Shown here: positions 11,308 through 25,700 of the stretch, piece by piece | How positions within the stretch are numbered: position 1 is the stretch's first letter | Layout: every line of letters starts with the position of its first letter | Assembly (NCBI GenBank): GCA_023512835.1 | Contig: CM042089.1 | Span: forward strand, 21,456,438 to 21,520,437 | DNA from: Taxillus chinensis | Taxonomy: Eukaryota > Streptophyta > Magnoliopsida > Santalales > Loranthaceae | DNA: 64,000 nucleotides | Direction: 5' to 3' | Made by a program: the position numbers and the translations under genes | The notes under the pieces: model-generated | The model's database searches: none | The model's input: the letters and a program-made list of their open reading frames with translations, nothing else | Told to the model about the DNA's origin: nothing

Positions 11308-11322
11308 TCTTAAGGTGGGAAT
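11308..11322 (+). other. polypurine tract of element E
   Basis: TCTTAAGGTGGGAA corresponds to CCTAAGGTGGGGAGGA, which precedes the 3' LTR of element A. The next bases, TATAAAG, correspond to TGTGAAG of LTR A with TG changed to TA. Confidence 0.45.
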
Positions 11323-13493
11323 ATAAAGTATTATTTTAAATTAATTGTTTATCGTTGGAGGTTTAAAAAATATTATAATGATAGATTTGAAAATTCATAT
11401 AGTTATTTTAATTATAATTAGATTTGATTTATAATTCGGAGTATGGGGATAATTTAGTAATTTTAGATATTTTAATTGTTATGTTAAATTAAAGAAAATA
11501 AATAGGGCTTGGCCCTTGTCACACATCCACGCATGTAATAGAGGATAAAGGAGAAAAAGAAAAAAAAGAAAAGAAACGAAGACGAGAAGGAAAAGAAATA
11601 AAAAGAAGAACTTTAGTGACTCAATAATAGTTTCCGATGATTTAAGGTAAATAATTTATCCTCTAATTCTCTTTTACATTTATATATTCCTAGTATTTAT
11701 TTAAGCCATATTTGATGCTTGGAAATAGAGAATATGTAACATAGAGTTCATAATGCTAAAAATGATATTTTAATTCATTTTTGGTGTTATAAATGCAGGA
11801 AACTTGTGTATATATTAAAATAATCATGTTAAAACATTATGATGATAAGTTTGGTGTTTGTAGGGTTTGTGGGTCAAATTTTGGCTAATCTAACTGAGGT
11901 AGTGCATGAGTATCCAATTTTGGGCACGATGCACAACTATGCCTAATGAGTAAAATGAACTTGTGAACACGACTATTAATTATATAAGGCATAGTCGTGT
12001 GCATGATCTATATTTGGGTGTTTAACTTTGTTTTCAACCAAATTGATAAGAGTTAATTTGTAGTTTATAAGAAACCTAGTTGAGATGTAATAATGTGTGT
12101 TTGAGGCTACTATTACCTATGGTTGGGCCTAACCGACCATGTATGTGATTTTTGTTGATTTTGAGCTTTTTATAATCGCTAGTTATTTTGGGCCAACTTT
12201 GCATTAATACTTGTACATGTATTGCTATGTTGATTTTGTTTATGCTCTTTGTGAGCATTATGATTAGTTTATAAATCATATACAAGTGTTGTATGTTCTT
12301 GTGTAAGATTAAATGCCTAGCTAAATTTGTATGATGGTGTGAAAGGCTTATATGCTTAAAATGGATATGTAAAGCTCATTACTAACACGTTTGATGTATG
12401 GTGCAAAGTGTTGATGACATAGTATACTTAGTTGTAGTGGTGTATAAGGTTGTACACCTAACACAAATATTTTGATGTGGTGTATATGGCCCATGCCTAA
12501 CATAATGTATATGACCTTTAAAATATGGTCATATCATAGGTTTTAGTGCCTAGTCATTTATATTGTGTATGATAGCTTGATGTTACATGCTGTGTTGTTG
12601 TTTGTGTAGCTTTAATGACATGACACTTGCATAAGTATACAACTTTTTATATAGATTTGAGGTATTATGGTGGCATAAAGGGGAGGGGTATTGGGGCATG
12701 AGTTTTATATTATGTTGTCAAGTTTATCCTCCCTTATTTATCTATCTTTTTAGGTGCTTTCAGTAAAGATTAAGTGGCACAGGAGTTTGGAGATTTTACA
12801 AGGACTTTGATGTATGACATTGGACTTTTGATTACCTTTGTATTTGTTATTGGGCTGCATTATGGGGATTATATTTGTTGAGATATTATGATTTTGTATT
12901 AATAATATGTTTTGGGATTTATTATATATTTATTCAATGTCTATTTTGTGATATTGTGACGACATGAGAGAATATATAAAATTACCCTTGCATGTGGATG
13001 TATAAGTAAGTTATTAGGTTAGGTTAAGTGTACTGGATGATCCCATCTTGGGTTGACCTCCTCCATCCGTCTCTCATTGGATTGGCCCCATATTGAGCTT
13101 CTACCTGGCTCAATTTTTTTTTCCTAAGTTTTTTTTTTCAAAAAATTATGTAAGCAGGGCTTTAGGCCCGTTTTAGGTCAATGAAGTTGCCCCTATGTGA
13201 ACCAAAACCAGCCACTATGTGGGTTGTAACTTGCTCCTACGTAGACTAACACTTGCTCCTATGTGGGCATTTCTTATGTCATCCCTTTGGGCCTTTTAGA
13301 CTATAATATGTCTTATGTATTTTTATTTTGTTTATTAATAAAATAAACTATTTCATTAAAAAAGTGTGAGGTTAGGATAACACATAATAAATTATTTTCT
13401 TAATATAGATGCTAGACATTAATTTCTTAACTTTTTAAATATAGTAATAAAAAGTCATTTATGCAGAGTTATTTTGAATTTTGGGATGTAACA
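11323..13493 (+). mobile_element. LTR E, distant relative of LTR A (probable 3' LTR)
   Basis: It begins after a polypurine tract and ends ...TTTTGGGATGTAACA, matching ...TTTGGGGGTGTGACA of LTR B. Inside, AAG|GTAAAT at 11647 and CTATCTTTTTAG|GTGC ending at 12753 occupy the places of the donor/acceptor pair of the other LTRs. Between about 13060 and 13360 an unrelated segment ends in TTAATAAAATAAACTATTTC and an A run, as if a LINE or retrosequence tail had inserted. No coding sequence is recognised. Confidence 0.45.
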
Positions 13494-14817
13494 CTTTAAA
13501 CAATTAATTTTTAAACATTAACTAAAACAATACTCTACAAGTTTTTTTTAATGCGCAAATGTTTTTAAAAATATTTAAGCCTTATTTTTTCAAAAAAGAA
13601 TTAAAACAAATTAAATATAAGATTTCAACTTATAATGATGGTAAGCCAAAACAGTATATTAATATTTAAAAACCATTTCTTATTCCAATTTCAAATTCAA
13701 TCATAATTTTTTTTATCTTATTTCCTACCCTACCTTTATTCCGCTGGCGACGGACTCGAATGACGAATCTAAGACATCCTAGTGTGAAGTTATTGGTCCA
13801 ATAATCCGTACAAATGCTAGAGGGCTATCAAAAATATTAAAAATACACAGATATAAAATAATAATAAATACTTGTATAGTTATTTAAATTCAAGTGTAAT
13901 AATAAATTATTTTTAAAAATTATAATTGGAAGAGAAAATAGGGCGAACATAATTTTAGAATCCTATATTAAATACTTTTATATAGAAAGAGACATTGTAA
14001 TACTAATTAGTTAAATAAAAAAACAAGGCAAAATTAGTAAGAGAATTTTTTAAAACAATACGTTAATTAGTAACTAAAAATATGTAGTGGCAAAATTCAA
14101 TGTACATTTTTTTTAAAAATTTGTTAGAAGGCCCTTTGGTACAAGTTTTTTAAATTAGTTTTATGTATTCAATTTCTAAAAGCATGGATCCAACAATAAT
14201 TTAATATGATTAAATTTAGAATTTTATTTTTAAATCACTTGAGTTTCACATTTATTTTTAAATAAGAATGTAAAATAATCCAGTTCGACCCTGCTTGTTA
14301 CGGAATGAATCTAAACATATTGATCCGTTTAAGTCTATAGTTCTATGAACTGATATAAAATAGTTAGTTTTTTTAATTTTATTTTTTAGGAGTAGTAATT
14401 CATTTTATATTGAAGTCATCAGGACTAGATTATAATAAAATTATTAAAATAAATTTAATATACTAATTAATATATATTAATAAATATTTTTTATATAATT
14501 TTATCTAATTTTTTTGGTATAAAATATAAAATTTAATCATTTAATTAAAATCTCATCTCATAAAATATAAAATAAATTTTTAGGGTTATGTAAAGTGGAA
14601 AAAATTAAAACTAATTTAGGCAATATCATATATTTCCCAGCGCCGATTTCCTTTTTTCGACCGAATCCAAAATTTTCGATTTTGGATGTTTTCAAAAAAA
14701 CAAAAATAAAATAAAATCGACCCGTTAAATGCCGCTCTAAAGGACCCACTGTGACGATCCGTAGACCCGCAACCGGCCCGCGAATTCAAAACCCCTCACT
14801 CCGCTTCGTCTCCTTCT

Positions 14818-14821
<4 letters not shown>
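13494..14821. other. intergenic region and probable CDC27 promoter
   Basis: Very AT-rich up to about 14630, then a sharp rise in GC. No gene is seen. The GC-rich end contains CCGCGAAT at 14778-14785, which on the minus strand (ATTCGCGG) fits the loose E2F consensus WTTSSCSS. No clear TATA box is present, so transcription probably starts from the pyrimidine-rich zone at 14790-14860. Confidence 0.4.

Positions 14822-14851
<30 letters not shown>
14822..14851 (+). repeat. (TC)n in the CDC27 5' leader
   Basis: About 14-15 TC units, followed by more C/T-rich sequence. CT-rich Y patches are common at plant core promoters and leaders. Confidence 0.8.
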
Positions 14852-14853
<2 letters not shown>

Positions 14854-14929
14854 CTCTCTCTACAGTCACTCACCCCCAACCTACGAACCTACGAAGCCCC
14901 AAGGATCTGGATTGAGTGAAGCTTCATCC

Positions 14930-14944
14930 GAACCCTAACCCTAG
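14930..14944 (+). promoter_or_regulatory. telo-box-like AACCCTAACCCTAG in the CDC27 leader
   Basis: Two telomere-like CCCTAA/CCCTAG units lie 20 bp before the ATG. Telo-boxes occur near the starts of many plant genes expressed in dividing cells. A role here is inference. Confidence 0.45.
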
Positions 14945-14963
14945 CATTCGTCCGTACACTTCC

Positions 14964-16712
14964 ATGGAATCCATACTCTCTCGCTGTGTGCAGACCAGCC
15001 TCCGCCACTTCATGTATCGCAACGCAATTTTCGTGTGCGAGCGCCTCTGCGCCGAGTTCCCCTCCGAGGTCCGTTCCTTCCGCAATCATCCCCCAATTCT
15101 TTCAATGTCTGCACTCTACATTTTGATTCTCCTGCGTGTTGTCGATTTTCCCGTGCCCTAGTTGGTGCTTGCACCCGGATTCCTGATAGTTGATTCTCAT
15201 TCCCATTCCCTAACCTAATTCATGTGCCTTCTTTCAAAAGAATGTTTTTGGGTTTGCTTCGAAACCGCGTTTAGGTTTGCTGTATTCATTTAACATGTTT
15301 GGACTAATTATTAGCTTCCCTTCATTTGTTTAATGAGGCGTGGAGTGCTGTCATTCGGTTGGGATGGATTTATAATTGTTATTGCCATTTGTAAATAGGA
15401 CTTGGTAATGAGAGCTTTTTACAAGTATGGCGGAACGGTTTCTGGGTATATTTTGAAAATGTTTAGGTATGGGGTTATTAATGTTTTTAGTTGGGATACC
15501 ACTCTTGTTTTCTGTTAGCCTTGCCTCCCTGTATTTTTCATGAAACCTATTTTTATTAATCTAGTTTTCTCATACTGGCTGCAGTATGGTAGACTATAGG
15601 TTTTGATGCATTGGTTTTCTGGGAATATATTGATTGGCTGTAGAGAAGTGCGCATATGAAGGAATTCGATTGGGTCAATGCCATATTAGTCATGTTTTGT
15701 GGCAAAAATTAGAGCATTTAAAGGAGGGCACAGTCTGACGTGTATCTGATTGTTGGGAATTTGTTAAATGATGTACCCTTAAATGTCTTCCTACCATGGA
15801 ATCTCGTACATCTATGAGTCTATAATCCTGTTGATTTTAAATTAACGGTTGACTTTTGGAGTGTTTATCGTATATATATCGTTTTGTTTTGTTGTAGTGA
15901 CCCATTCTTATTATTAATTTACTTGTGTTCTCAATGATTAACAAAACAGGTGAACTTGCAATTATTAGCTGGCTGTTACTTGCACGAAAATCAAGCTTAC
16001 TCTGCATACCATATTCTAAAAGGTATTTGTTCCATTTCTATGAATTTGACATTCAAAATTGTGTATTGGCCAATATGTATTCTTTAGTCCCTTTTATTTC
16101 CATGCTGAAAGGATGATTTTTTTAAATTTCTCCCATTTCACTGTTACGTGAAGGAACACAGATGGCTCAATCCCGCTACTTATTTGCACTATCATGCTTT
16201 CAGATGGATCTTCTTCATGAAGCTGAATCTGCATTATGTCCTGCTCCTGGTGCAGAGGTATCTGTTTTTGTTTTGCTTAGGTTTTTAAGCAGATGCAATC
16301 ATAAAATGAATTGATTGTTTTTCTGGTTTGGTTTTTGTGCTGAGGTTCAAATTTATGTTCTTCCTTCATTTTAATGCTAGTTAAATTGTGTGTTAACTGA
16401 TTACGTTTGGTTATTATGTATGCTATGCATTTATCATTGCTATTGTTGATCCTTAATTGTGTGATTGTTTAATACCTTGCATGCTTGCATGTTTTTAAAA
16501 TGCAGATTCCAAATGGTGCTGCTGGTCATTACCTTCTTGGCCTTATTTTTAGGTGAGTTTTTTAGATTTTAGTTTTAGTTTTTTTTATTAAAAAATTTAA
16601 TGGCTGAACCTCAGTTATTTCGCTTGCCATATTTAGTTTTGGTTTGGCAGCTAGAAATTGGGGAATGGGGAGTCTTTTCATTCCTAGTTCTTCCATTTAC
16701 TAAGACCTTGTG

Positions 16713-16743
<31 letters not shown>

Positions 16744-19700
16744 CTAAAACTATGACTCTGTGTTGCAATGTTGCATTAACTCACATGACTTGCTTGTCAA
16801 CAGTTAGGACCTTTAGGAATGCAGGGATTCTTTTCATGCAAGATTTTATTCGCTGTGATTTGTCATTTCTGCATAGCATAATTCCATTTGTATTGTGATT
16901 ATGATGGATCACTCTATTATTGTAAAATCAACAATAAAAAAGCCCACTTTTTGATTCATCACCTGAATCAACTATTTTAGTCTCTATGATTTTGCATCCA
17001 TCTCTTCCATGTTGTTTCTGCATAACATGATTCCATTTGTGGTTGGTTATGATGTATCAATCTATGTCTATGATTGTAAAACCATCAATTAAAAAGTGGA
17101 GCTATCAGTTGAATCAACTATTTTATTCTAGTTTCGGGATTCCATTTGTGGTTGGTTATGATGGATCAATCTATAATTTATAAAAATGTTTAACAAATCA
17201 AATATAATGACTAAAGATTTTAGAGAGAGAGAGAGAGAGAGAGAGTTGGAACTGTGGTTGACACAACTCCAATGCAATATTTAGATGCTCAAAATCTTAA
17301 TCCATCAGTATATATATAGGTCCAACTAGGCTTGATAAATCATATCGTTTGTATTTATCACAATCATATCATACTTCAATCAAACCTTGTACAATAATTT
17401 AAGGGCTCACTTTCTAGGCACATTTTGCAAACAATTTAGGTACAACTTGATGAATGATACATTCATATGATTTGTAACAAGGGATAGATTTTTTTTTTTG
17501 ATAAGAACAAGGGATAGAATTCAGACTCCAAACATTCTAAATCATTTATTAGGTAAATCAAATAAAATCATATGGTTCAATTCCCAAATGTGTTTATAAA
17601 AGCATGATTACCACTTTTTTGGGTGCAAAGTGGATGAGCATTGGATGTCATAGTTGAGCCAGTTGGGTGGGCTTAGCCAGTTGAACCATTATAATTTAAA
17701 TGTTGCTCAACTTAGCTTAGCCATCACCATCTTTATTATCAAAATATTGGATTCATTCTAGTGATAGATCTTCAATTTTGCTTAATGAAGCTTCTGTTAG
17801 ATCAAGACCAAATTCGAATGGGGTCCTTGGGCTGTATTGTTGCACTAGTCATCCAAGAAGTAGCAATATATTTTATAGGCATGCCTTCTGTTATTGAGAA
17901 CCACAAAACACCATTCAATTTTTCGGCATGCCCTTCTGTTAGAAAAAATTATTTCTAATTAATTTGGTAGGCTTTTTTTCCCTGCTTGTCATCTATTTAA
18001 ATCCATGTGTTTTCAGGTACACTGATAGAAAGAAGAGTGCCGTTCAACACTTTAAGGAGGCTTTATTGATTGATCCTTTACTTTGGGCCGCATATGAGGA
18101 GTTGTGTATGTTAGGTCTGTATAGTGAATACCACCACCACCATCATCTCTCTCTCTCTCTCTCCATGCACACAGCTGTACCAATCAATTATATTTAGATA
18201 TCTACTGTCTGGCTCAAATTCCAAGCTGATTTGGTTGGTTCTCATATTTACTGACTTGATTTTTATACTGGTTTTACCTTGAATTCTTTTCTGAATGCTT
18301 TATGTTAGTTTATTTATTAATGATGAATAAATATTTTCATTGAAATACTGATGTGATGTTTCTTATTCCTTGATGAATAAACTTGAAGATGGATATGTGA
18401 TATAGGGTGGTTTGCAATTTACATTCATATCTTAGCACTCGAGTAAGGTTTATATAATTTTGTTTTATTTCTGACAAAAATGATGATAATTTTATTTCAT
18501 AATTGAGATAATTTCAGTTTTTTTTGCTATATGACCATGTTGTTTGCATATCTAGTTTATGACTTATAGCACGGGAGATGGTAGGGCTTTAAGTTTTATA
18601 AATGGTGTTGGTGCTGATAATACGATTTTTATTCTATAAAATAGATGCTGTTTACACTCATGAATATAATATAATGTTAGCATTCTATATGTTCCGAGCT
18701 TTCTATTCACAAGCTGTTGGTTGTGTACCAATTTTCTGTTTTGGTTGGAGGCCAGTTTGCTATATTTCTTGGAAAATAACAAAAAAATTATAATTTTTAT
18801 TGACTAAAGGTGTGTGTGTTTAACTTTTAGTTTTGTTTTGGGCACTGCAGACAGAAGTTGATTTCCATAGTGTCCCCTTCTGTCAACATGTATCTGTTCT
18901 GTGAGTATGTTTTTCAATTTTACAGTGTTCTGTTGACGTTCTATAGGCCATGCTGAAGAAGCAAGTGAGGTTTTTGGTGAAGCTGCTGCTATTTGCATTC
19001 AAAAGCAGCACCTAAATCATGCATTGACTTCTCAACAATTGCAGACAAGTAGTGAGGACTGTAATCCAGATTCAGCCAAATCCTTTGGCTCGGAGAACGT
19101 CAGCCCAAGGCAATTAAAATATATGCAATATAATAACACGAGAGATATTCCTGGAAATTATCACAGGGCAACTACATCAGGAGCCGCAGCTGTTCAACCT
19201 GTAAATGGTGGTTCCTCTAACTTATCATTCTATAATACTCCTTCACCAATGGCTATGCAGGTACCAGATACTTTTTTTTGGAGAATTTTTAGCTTTCTAC
19301 TTTTATGTTATCATCATTTTACTAATATTTTACGTCTGCTTGGATAACTATTAGTTTGATCCCTTTTATGTGAACGAATTAGCAATTTGCCTATGACTTC
19401 TCCATCAAGGTTTTACATATAAAATATCTTTTTAATTTTTCTTCTTATCTTTATTTTAGCACAGAACACTGTCTTAATTCCATTTGGTACTAGTATGGGG
19501 TGGTTTATGTTCAGGAAGACCTTGTTGGATCTGCACGTGCCCTTTATATCCTTAGTTTGGTCACTGTTATCAATTGTCCTCGTAAATGTTAATTTACTCT
19601 ATTTGATTGTGACTGAGTCCCATAGTTCTTTTTGGCTAAACTTTTATGTGACTTCTCTACTAAATGAATTAGAGATAGTTGTATTTCGATTCATTATATC

Positions 19701-22700
19701 CCTTTTGTACAGATTAACTAGTCTTATGTTGGTTCTGGCGTCTTGGACATGGAGTTCTGCCTGTTCTTTTTTTAGTGTGCTCTTCTTGTGCCTCTCGTAA
19801 TTACAAAAATATGTATGCTTGTTTATCTGTTTGAAGTGTGTATTCAAATCTCTGCTGAAATATACTGTGCAGTTGATCCGGATCATGTTTTCTATTGATC
19901 AACTATGTCCTATGACTCCTATCGGTTTCCTTTACTCTATTTTCTATTTTCTAAAGTTGTCCATTGCCATTCCACATTTATATTAGTTTCCATACCTCCT
20001 ATTTCAGTGTAATTCCTTATCCTCCACTTATTTCCCATCTCTTATTACACAAAACTGTTTCCTTGTTTTCCTATCATAATGGTTTTCCTATTCTCTAAAT
20101 TTCCTAGCTGTTTCTTGTTTGTTACATCCTACTTTAGCTATAAATAGGCATATTGCATGTCTTTGATATTTTTTCAACTCATGAATAACACTATTATAGT
20201 TTTACATTCTTGTGGATTTAAGGTCTCCTTGTGGGATGGCCATTCTTGCCCAATACATACATTTGCGTCCACCTGAATGTCCCTGTTGCTAATCACAAAT
20301 CCAAACAACAATTTGTAGGTAGTTCTCTAGGAATGTGCATTTCTTTTTGTTAGTATATAGCTTTAATGCCCATATGATTTTATGCCCATATGCCCATACT
20401 ACTCTTGTGTCTCACATTCCTAAGTTCCATTCCATGAGTTTTGAAAGTAGAGTTCACCTTTAGGTCTATTTCTCAATTATCTAAGTCATGTAATAATAGT
20501 TTTATGACTCCATATAATCATTCAATAAAATGAAATCATCCATGAAAGAGATAGGAGATATTGAGATAATCAAAATAAGCACTTACAACTAAGAAATCAA
20601 GATTGAGTTACTCTCAATTTCTAGGAATAAGTAAATTACTTCGTGTTATGATGAGCAAACATAAAAAATTTATAAACTTAGGGATTGCAAGTGGAGAAAA
20701 GAAGAGAAATCAGTCTGTCACAAAGGAATCCTCACACAAGACCTAGGTTTTCTTATTCAACAACACATGAAAATCACCCAAACAAGAGATAAAACCTAAG
20801 TAGCTTTTTTTTTTGGCTCAAAAAGGCATCCAAAGAATGATCCCCCAATGTAAAAAAACCTAAAAACATCCCTAAGTCCTATTTATAGCCCCCTTCAAGA
20901 ACAAGTTAAAGGAAACAAAATGAACGAATAAATAAAATTTGAAAACAAAAGTCGACAGTTGGACACGGACGAAGGTAATTACATTGTGTTGTAGATTCTA
21001 GGGTTAGAGCTTCATTGGTTAATTGCACTAGGAGACAAAAGTCCCACAACCAACAAGCTCTAATCAAGCATCATCTAGAAAACGCACCGTGGCCGAGAAA
21101 GATCTTGCCATGATTGACATTGTTAATTTAGTTAGGATTTCCTGTTGTAGATAGAGTCACGTCACATAAAAGCTACCATAGATGGATTTATGCGCTTTGT
21201 TTCATTTTGCTCCAAAAACCTGCAAAGCACTCCAAAATACCATGAAACTCTACCAAATACTAAATAACATATATTAAAGATTAAAACATGTTAAACTCTA
21301 AAACAAATAAAAAACAAGGGGTGAAACATATATTAAATGTGTATAAAACATGGTCATCACAGGTGAAATGATCACTTATATGTGTGCTCTTCGATGCTTT
21401 TGTGGCAGATGTTTATTGTCTTCAGAGTATTATCATGCAATGGGAAGTGATGTTTTAGTGTGCTGCGCAGGATTGGAAATTGAAAGCTTTCTTTTCTTTT
21501 CTTTTGACTTGTTGTATTCAGTTCCCTCATATAGTTTGTTGCTGATAGGATGTATTGATGACTCAATCGGGAGTGAGGCTACTAGGTCAAGAGTTTTTCC
21601 TTTGTCCTTGCTTGGACTAAGAGCTTTCCTTGGTAGAGTGTTTGGAAGGCACATGTGCTGTCTAGGGTTGCCTTCTTCGCTTGGAAGGCGGTCTTGAGCC
21701 GGATTTTGACTGTTGATTGTCTGTAGCATCGGGGTTATGCTTTTGTTAGCCAGTGTTGCATGTGCAAGGCTTCGATGTAGTTCGTAGACTATCTTTTCCT
21801 TTACTATTCCTATGCTAAGGGGTTGTGGGATATGGTCTCTTGTGGGTGATGTCTTCGTCTCTTCTGGTGTTGTTTATGTGTTAGCTAGGGGGTGTAGGGT
21901 AGCGTTAAGTGGTTTGGTGGGCTATCCCTCGTTGCCTTATGTGGAATCTTTGACGAGAGCATAAGGCGAGTGTGTTTGATGATTGGGAGAGGCTTGCAGT
22001 AGAACTTTCTTTCTTTTTTTTTTTTTATGTTGTTTGGGGGATTGAATATATGCTTCGGGCGGATTTTGTTTTTCTTACATTTGTGATATTATTTATGGTT
22101 ATTTCTTTTGAACTGATTGGTGTAAATATACTTTTTGCGTACTCTTTATATGTGATTTTTTTTAATAAAATTTGTCTTATACAAAAATGATCAATAAGGG
22201 TATACATCTTAAGTTTGATAACAAATTTTTTTAAATAATGAACTTTTATTAAATTAAACATTTTTTGCCTTTGTTATGACTTATAAATATTTTCTAACTT
22301 ATAAACCTAAGCATAAGCTATAAACAAGTAATCAAACTTCAAAGCAATCTTCCATGGTCACCCATTCATATTTGAATATGGTGATAGCCACTCCAAAGAT
22401 CAATTTTTGAGAACACTAGGCAACTTTAGAAAATAGGAGAAGAATAGGAATCATTTAGTAGCCTCATGAATGTGCTTGATGCATTGGATAGTCCAATAGA
22501 CATTGCTAGCTACTCTAGAGGCCCTCCTTCGATTTGAAGTAGTCTTCCATCGCCGCCTATTCAGATATGAATATGATGATAGCCGCTCCAAGTTTCAAAT
22601 TTTGAGAACACTAGAGCATCTTTTTCATCATCCAACATATCCTTTTAATAGGAAAATAATAGGAATCATGCTCCATGTCAGTGATTAATGAGATCCCGAA

Positions 22701-25700
22701 AACACCTATTATGATGGGTTTCCCCTTGTATAAAAATATATATATTTACAATATTTTCTGATATGTTGGGGCTGCTTGGCTATCTTACTGGTAACACTGA
22801 TACATTCCTTAAACTGGTCTTTACATTTGTTCACAGAGACCATGTGGGAATAAGGCACATTTAAGCGAAATGAGCAAGCACTTGGAAAAATAAAATTTTG
22901 GTGAGCGAAAACCGAAAAGGCCAGTGATGCTAAATGATAAGTGAAATGAGAAATTGAAAGATAAGTTTGCTAGTTTAACCACTAGATAGGTGATCCGTTA
23001 TCTGTGCCATGGATTCATTGGGATTACATTAATACAATTCCAATTTTATCGGATGTCCCCGAAAGGACTACATTGATACAATTGATAGCTTTATTGTTAG
23101 AAGGTAACAAGTGAAAGAGAAAGAGGAAAGGAGGAGAAAGAAGAGTGGATGCACATGAGAGAGTGATTAGAAAGTGGTCATTGAGACTGTGACCTTGACT
23201 CTGTTCAATGCTGGCCTTGGTATTTTTCTATTATTTGATTAGCATATGTACCACCATGGAGACCCAATAGATTATACTGCAATAATTCAAGTGCATCATC
23301 AAACACTAACATACTTTAGTATTTTTAGAAAAGTATGAGCAGTGATTGTATCTTATATATCATGCAGCCTTCAGGTGTTCCTCCACCACCCATGTACAAA
23401 AACATGCAGCCAAACCCTATCAGTGCTAATGCCGAGGGCTCATCAAGGTCAACTGTTAATTCTATTGCTCAAGCTCCAAGGAGAAAATTTGTGGATGAAG
23501 GAAAATTGCGAAAGGTGGTGCGTTTTATGTCCATATTATTATTTATTTCATTTTTTGAAAATAATTAAACAAAATGTCAAAAAAACCTGTTTTGTTTTGT
23601 TTCCGAAAATTTTCTCCTGAAAATCTTATGTGAGCTTAAAATGCCTGATACTTCTACTTTTGTCACATCCTAAATCTAAATCTGAACAAAAAATTCCATC
23701 ATTTGATTGTGAGTAAATCATGAATCTTATAGTTTAGTTACAATTTCATGAATAATTTTAATAAGATAAGTACCTTACTGAGATTGTGTAAATTAGTGAA
23801 TTTCAGAAAAGTTTCTTGGAGAAACAGTGTGTTTGAGGCATTGAGCCAGCTCATTGTATAAGAGCTTTTTAAAACCTTTTTTTTTGCCTTTTTTTCCCCT
23901 TTTGTTTTGTTTTGTTGTTTGTGCTACTACATATCTTGTAGTAGCACATTAATCGTGCCTATTTTATACCTAAATACAGATGCCCATGACAGTCATTTCT
24001 CTGAATCAAATAAAATTGAAATGATTAAGTTGTGTAATAGGACACAGATTCCCCATATACTGTCAATGTTCAGTGGGCTATTCAAGTTGAACCCTTTAAA
24101 CTGGAAAACTGAAATTATATGATTCTATTATTCTAGTAGTCTTCCTGATTTCATTAATAGTTCAAAATTGGATTTGAATTTGTACATTTCTGGTTGTATC
24201 AATTTATGAAGAATTTAGGTTATCTAATTGATTTTGGACTTCATAGTTGTGTACAATAAAGGCTGCTCACAAGCTCATTCGAGAAGAATGTAGTAAGTTG
24301 TTCTTTCTTATTATTTCACTAATAGAATACAACATTGGAAAGACCTAATTTATGTAAGTATCCTAATTAGGTAACATAACTATATAAACAAATATTTAAA
24401 TAATATTACAGAATATTCAAGTAATTAATACGGCTAATTATAATTATCAACAACTCATTCCAACCGACTCACAAATCGAACTTGATGGCTGACTGGAACT
24501 TCAGGAATGTTTTAGTAAAAAGTAATTTGGAAAAGGTTCCTTGCTACTTGCTATGGGAGTACTTCGCTTGCTAATTGAAGTAGATGGGTCCTATTGTGGG
24601 TACTTGCCATTCATGCTTAAAAACAAGGGGAGTTTGTTAATCCTGACATGTACTACTTTCATGCTAATGCATCATGTATGTACATACATATTTATTTACC
24701 TACCTACGTATGTAGGTACAGACAATGATATTATGTGAGCCCTTGGGTGTGTTCATGAGCCGCAAACTTTCTCTTAGTATCTTTTTGTGAAAGGAAAGCG
24801 TAAACAATGAGCTAATAATGGAAATTGGTTTTTGGCAACATTGCTTAGTCTTTGTTTTGTTTTGAAAGGGAGAGCTATATCAATAATCATGTGAAGTAGC
24901 TGTCTGTAAGGCTTCAGATTTTCCTTGTTGCTGATCTTATATTATGTAAAAATGTAATATTAGCAAGGTTAGTAAACAATCTAGTTATGTCTTCCCATAA
25001 TTTGCAAATGGGCTAATAAGCATGACACATTTGTATTGAAATTGGGTTACAATATTTCCAGATCTCTGGGAGGCTATTTTCTGATTCGGGACCTCGAAGA
25101 AGTTCAAGACTGGCTGGAGAAGCAGTGCCATATTCAAATACAAATTCTACAGGGTTAACATCGAATGGAAATAACAATGCTAAGTATCTTGGAAATGCGA
25201 AACTGAGCTCTGTAACATTTCGCTCTACATTGGCTCGGAAGGGACAATCTTGGTCTAATGACAGTTTAGATGAAGGTGAGATTTATTATTGGAGTTATTT
25301 TTTGCTGGTATAGAAAAGCTCAAATATCATGTTCTATTGAATAAACTTTCTATGGTGCATCTTAATAATGTAAATATATTATTTCTAGTTTTAGACTGAT
25401 TGTCAGCCTCTGTTTTTAATTTCCCTTTCTATGTGGCACTGAAATGGGTTCCATGCTTTTGTATGTACCCGAGGCGTATTGGTGACAAATCTAGTTCTGC
25501 CATTAAGGTCTTATTTAACAATGGTCTAAACCCACGACAGCATAGTTGCCTACAACTGAATGAAAACCACTGTATTGTTCAGTGAGCTACAACTGCATAG
25601 TTGTACCATATAAGCCTATTGTACAGTAGTTTTACAAAGACCTGAACGGATGAGTGCAATGCTTGTTGGAATATTGTCATAAGGTGCCTGTTTATTTCTG

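Noticed and set aside
21350..21697. 115-codon ORF in CDC27 intron 6
   Set aside because: Overlaps the end of an LTR and the start of a LINE tail; the LINE protein reads in shifting frames instead.
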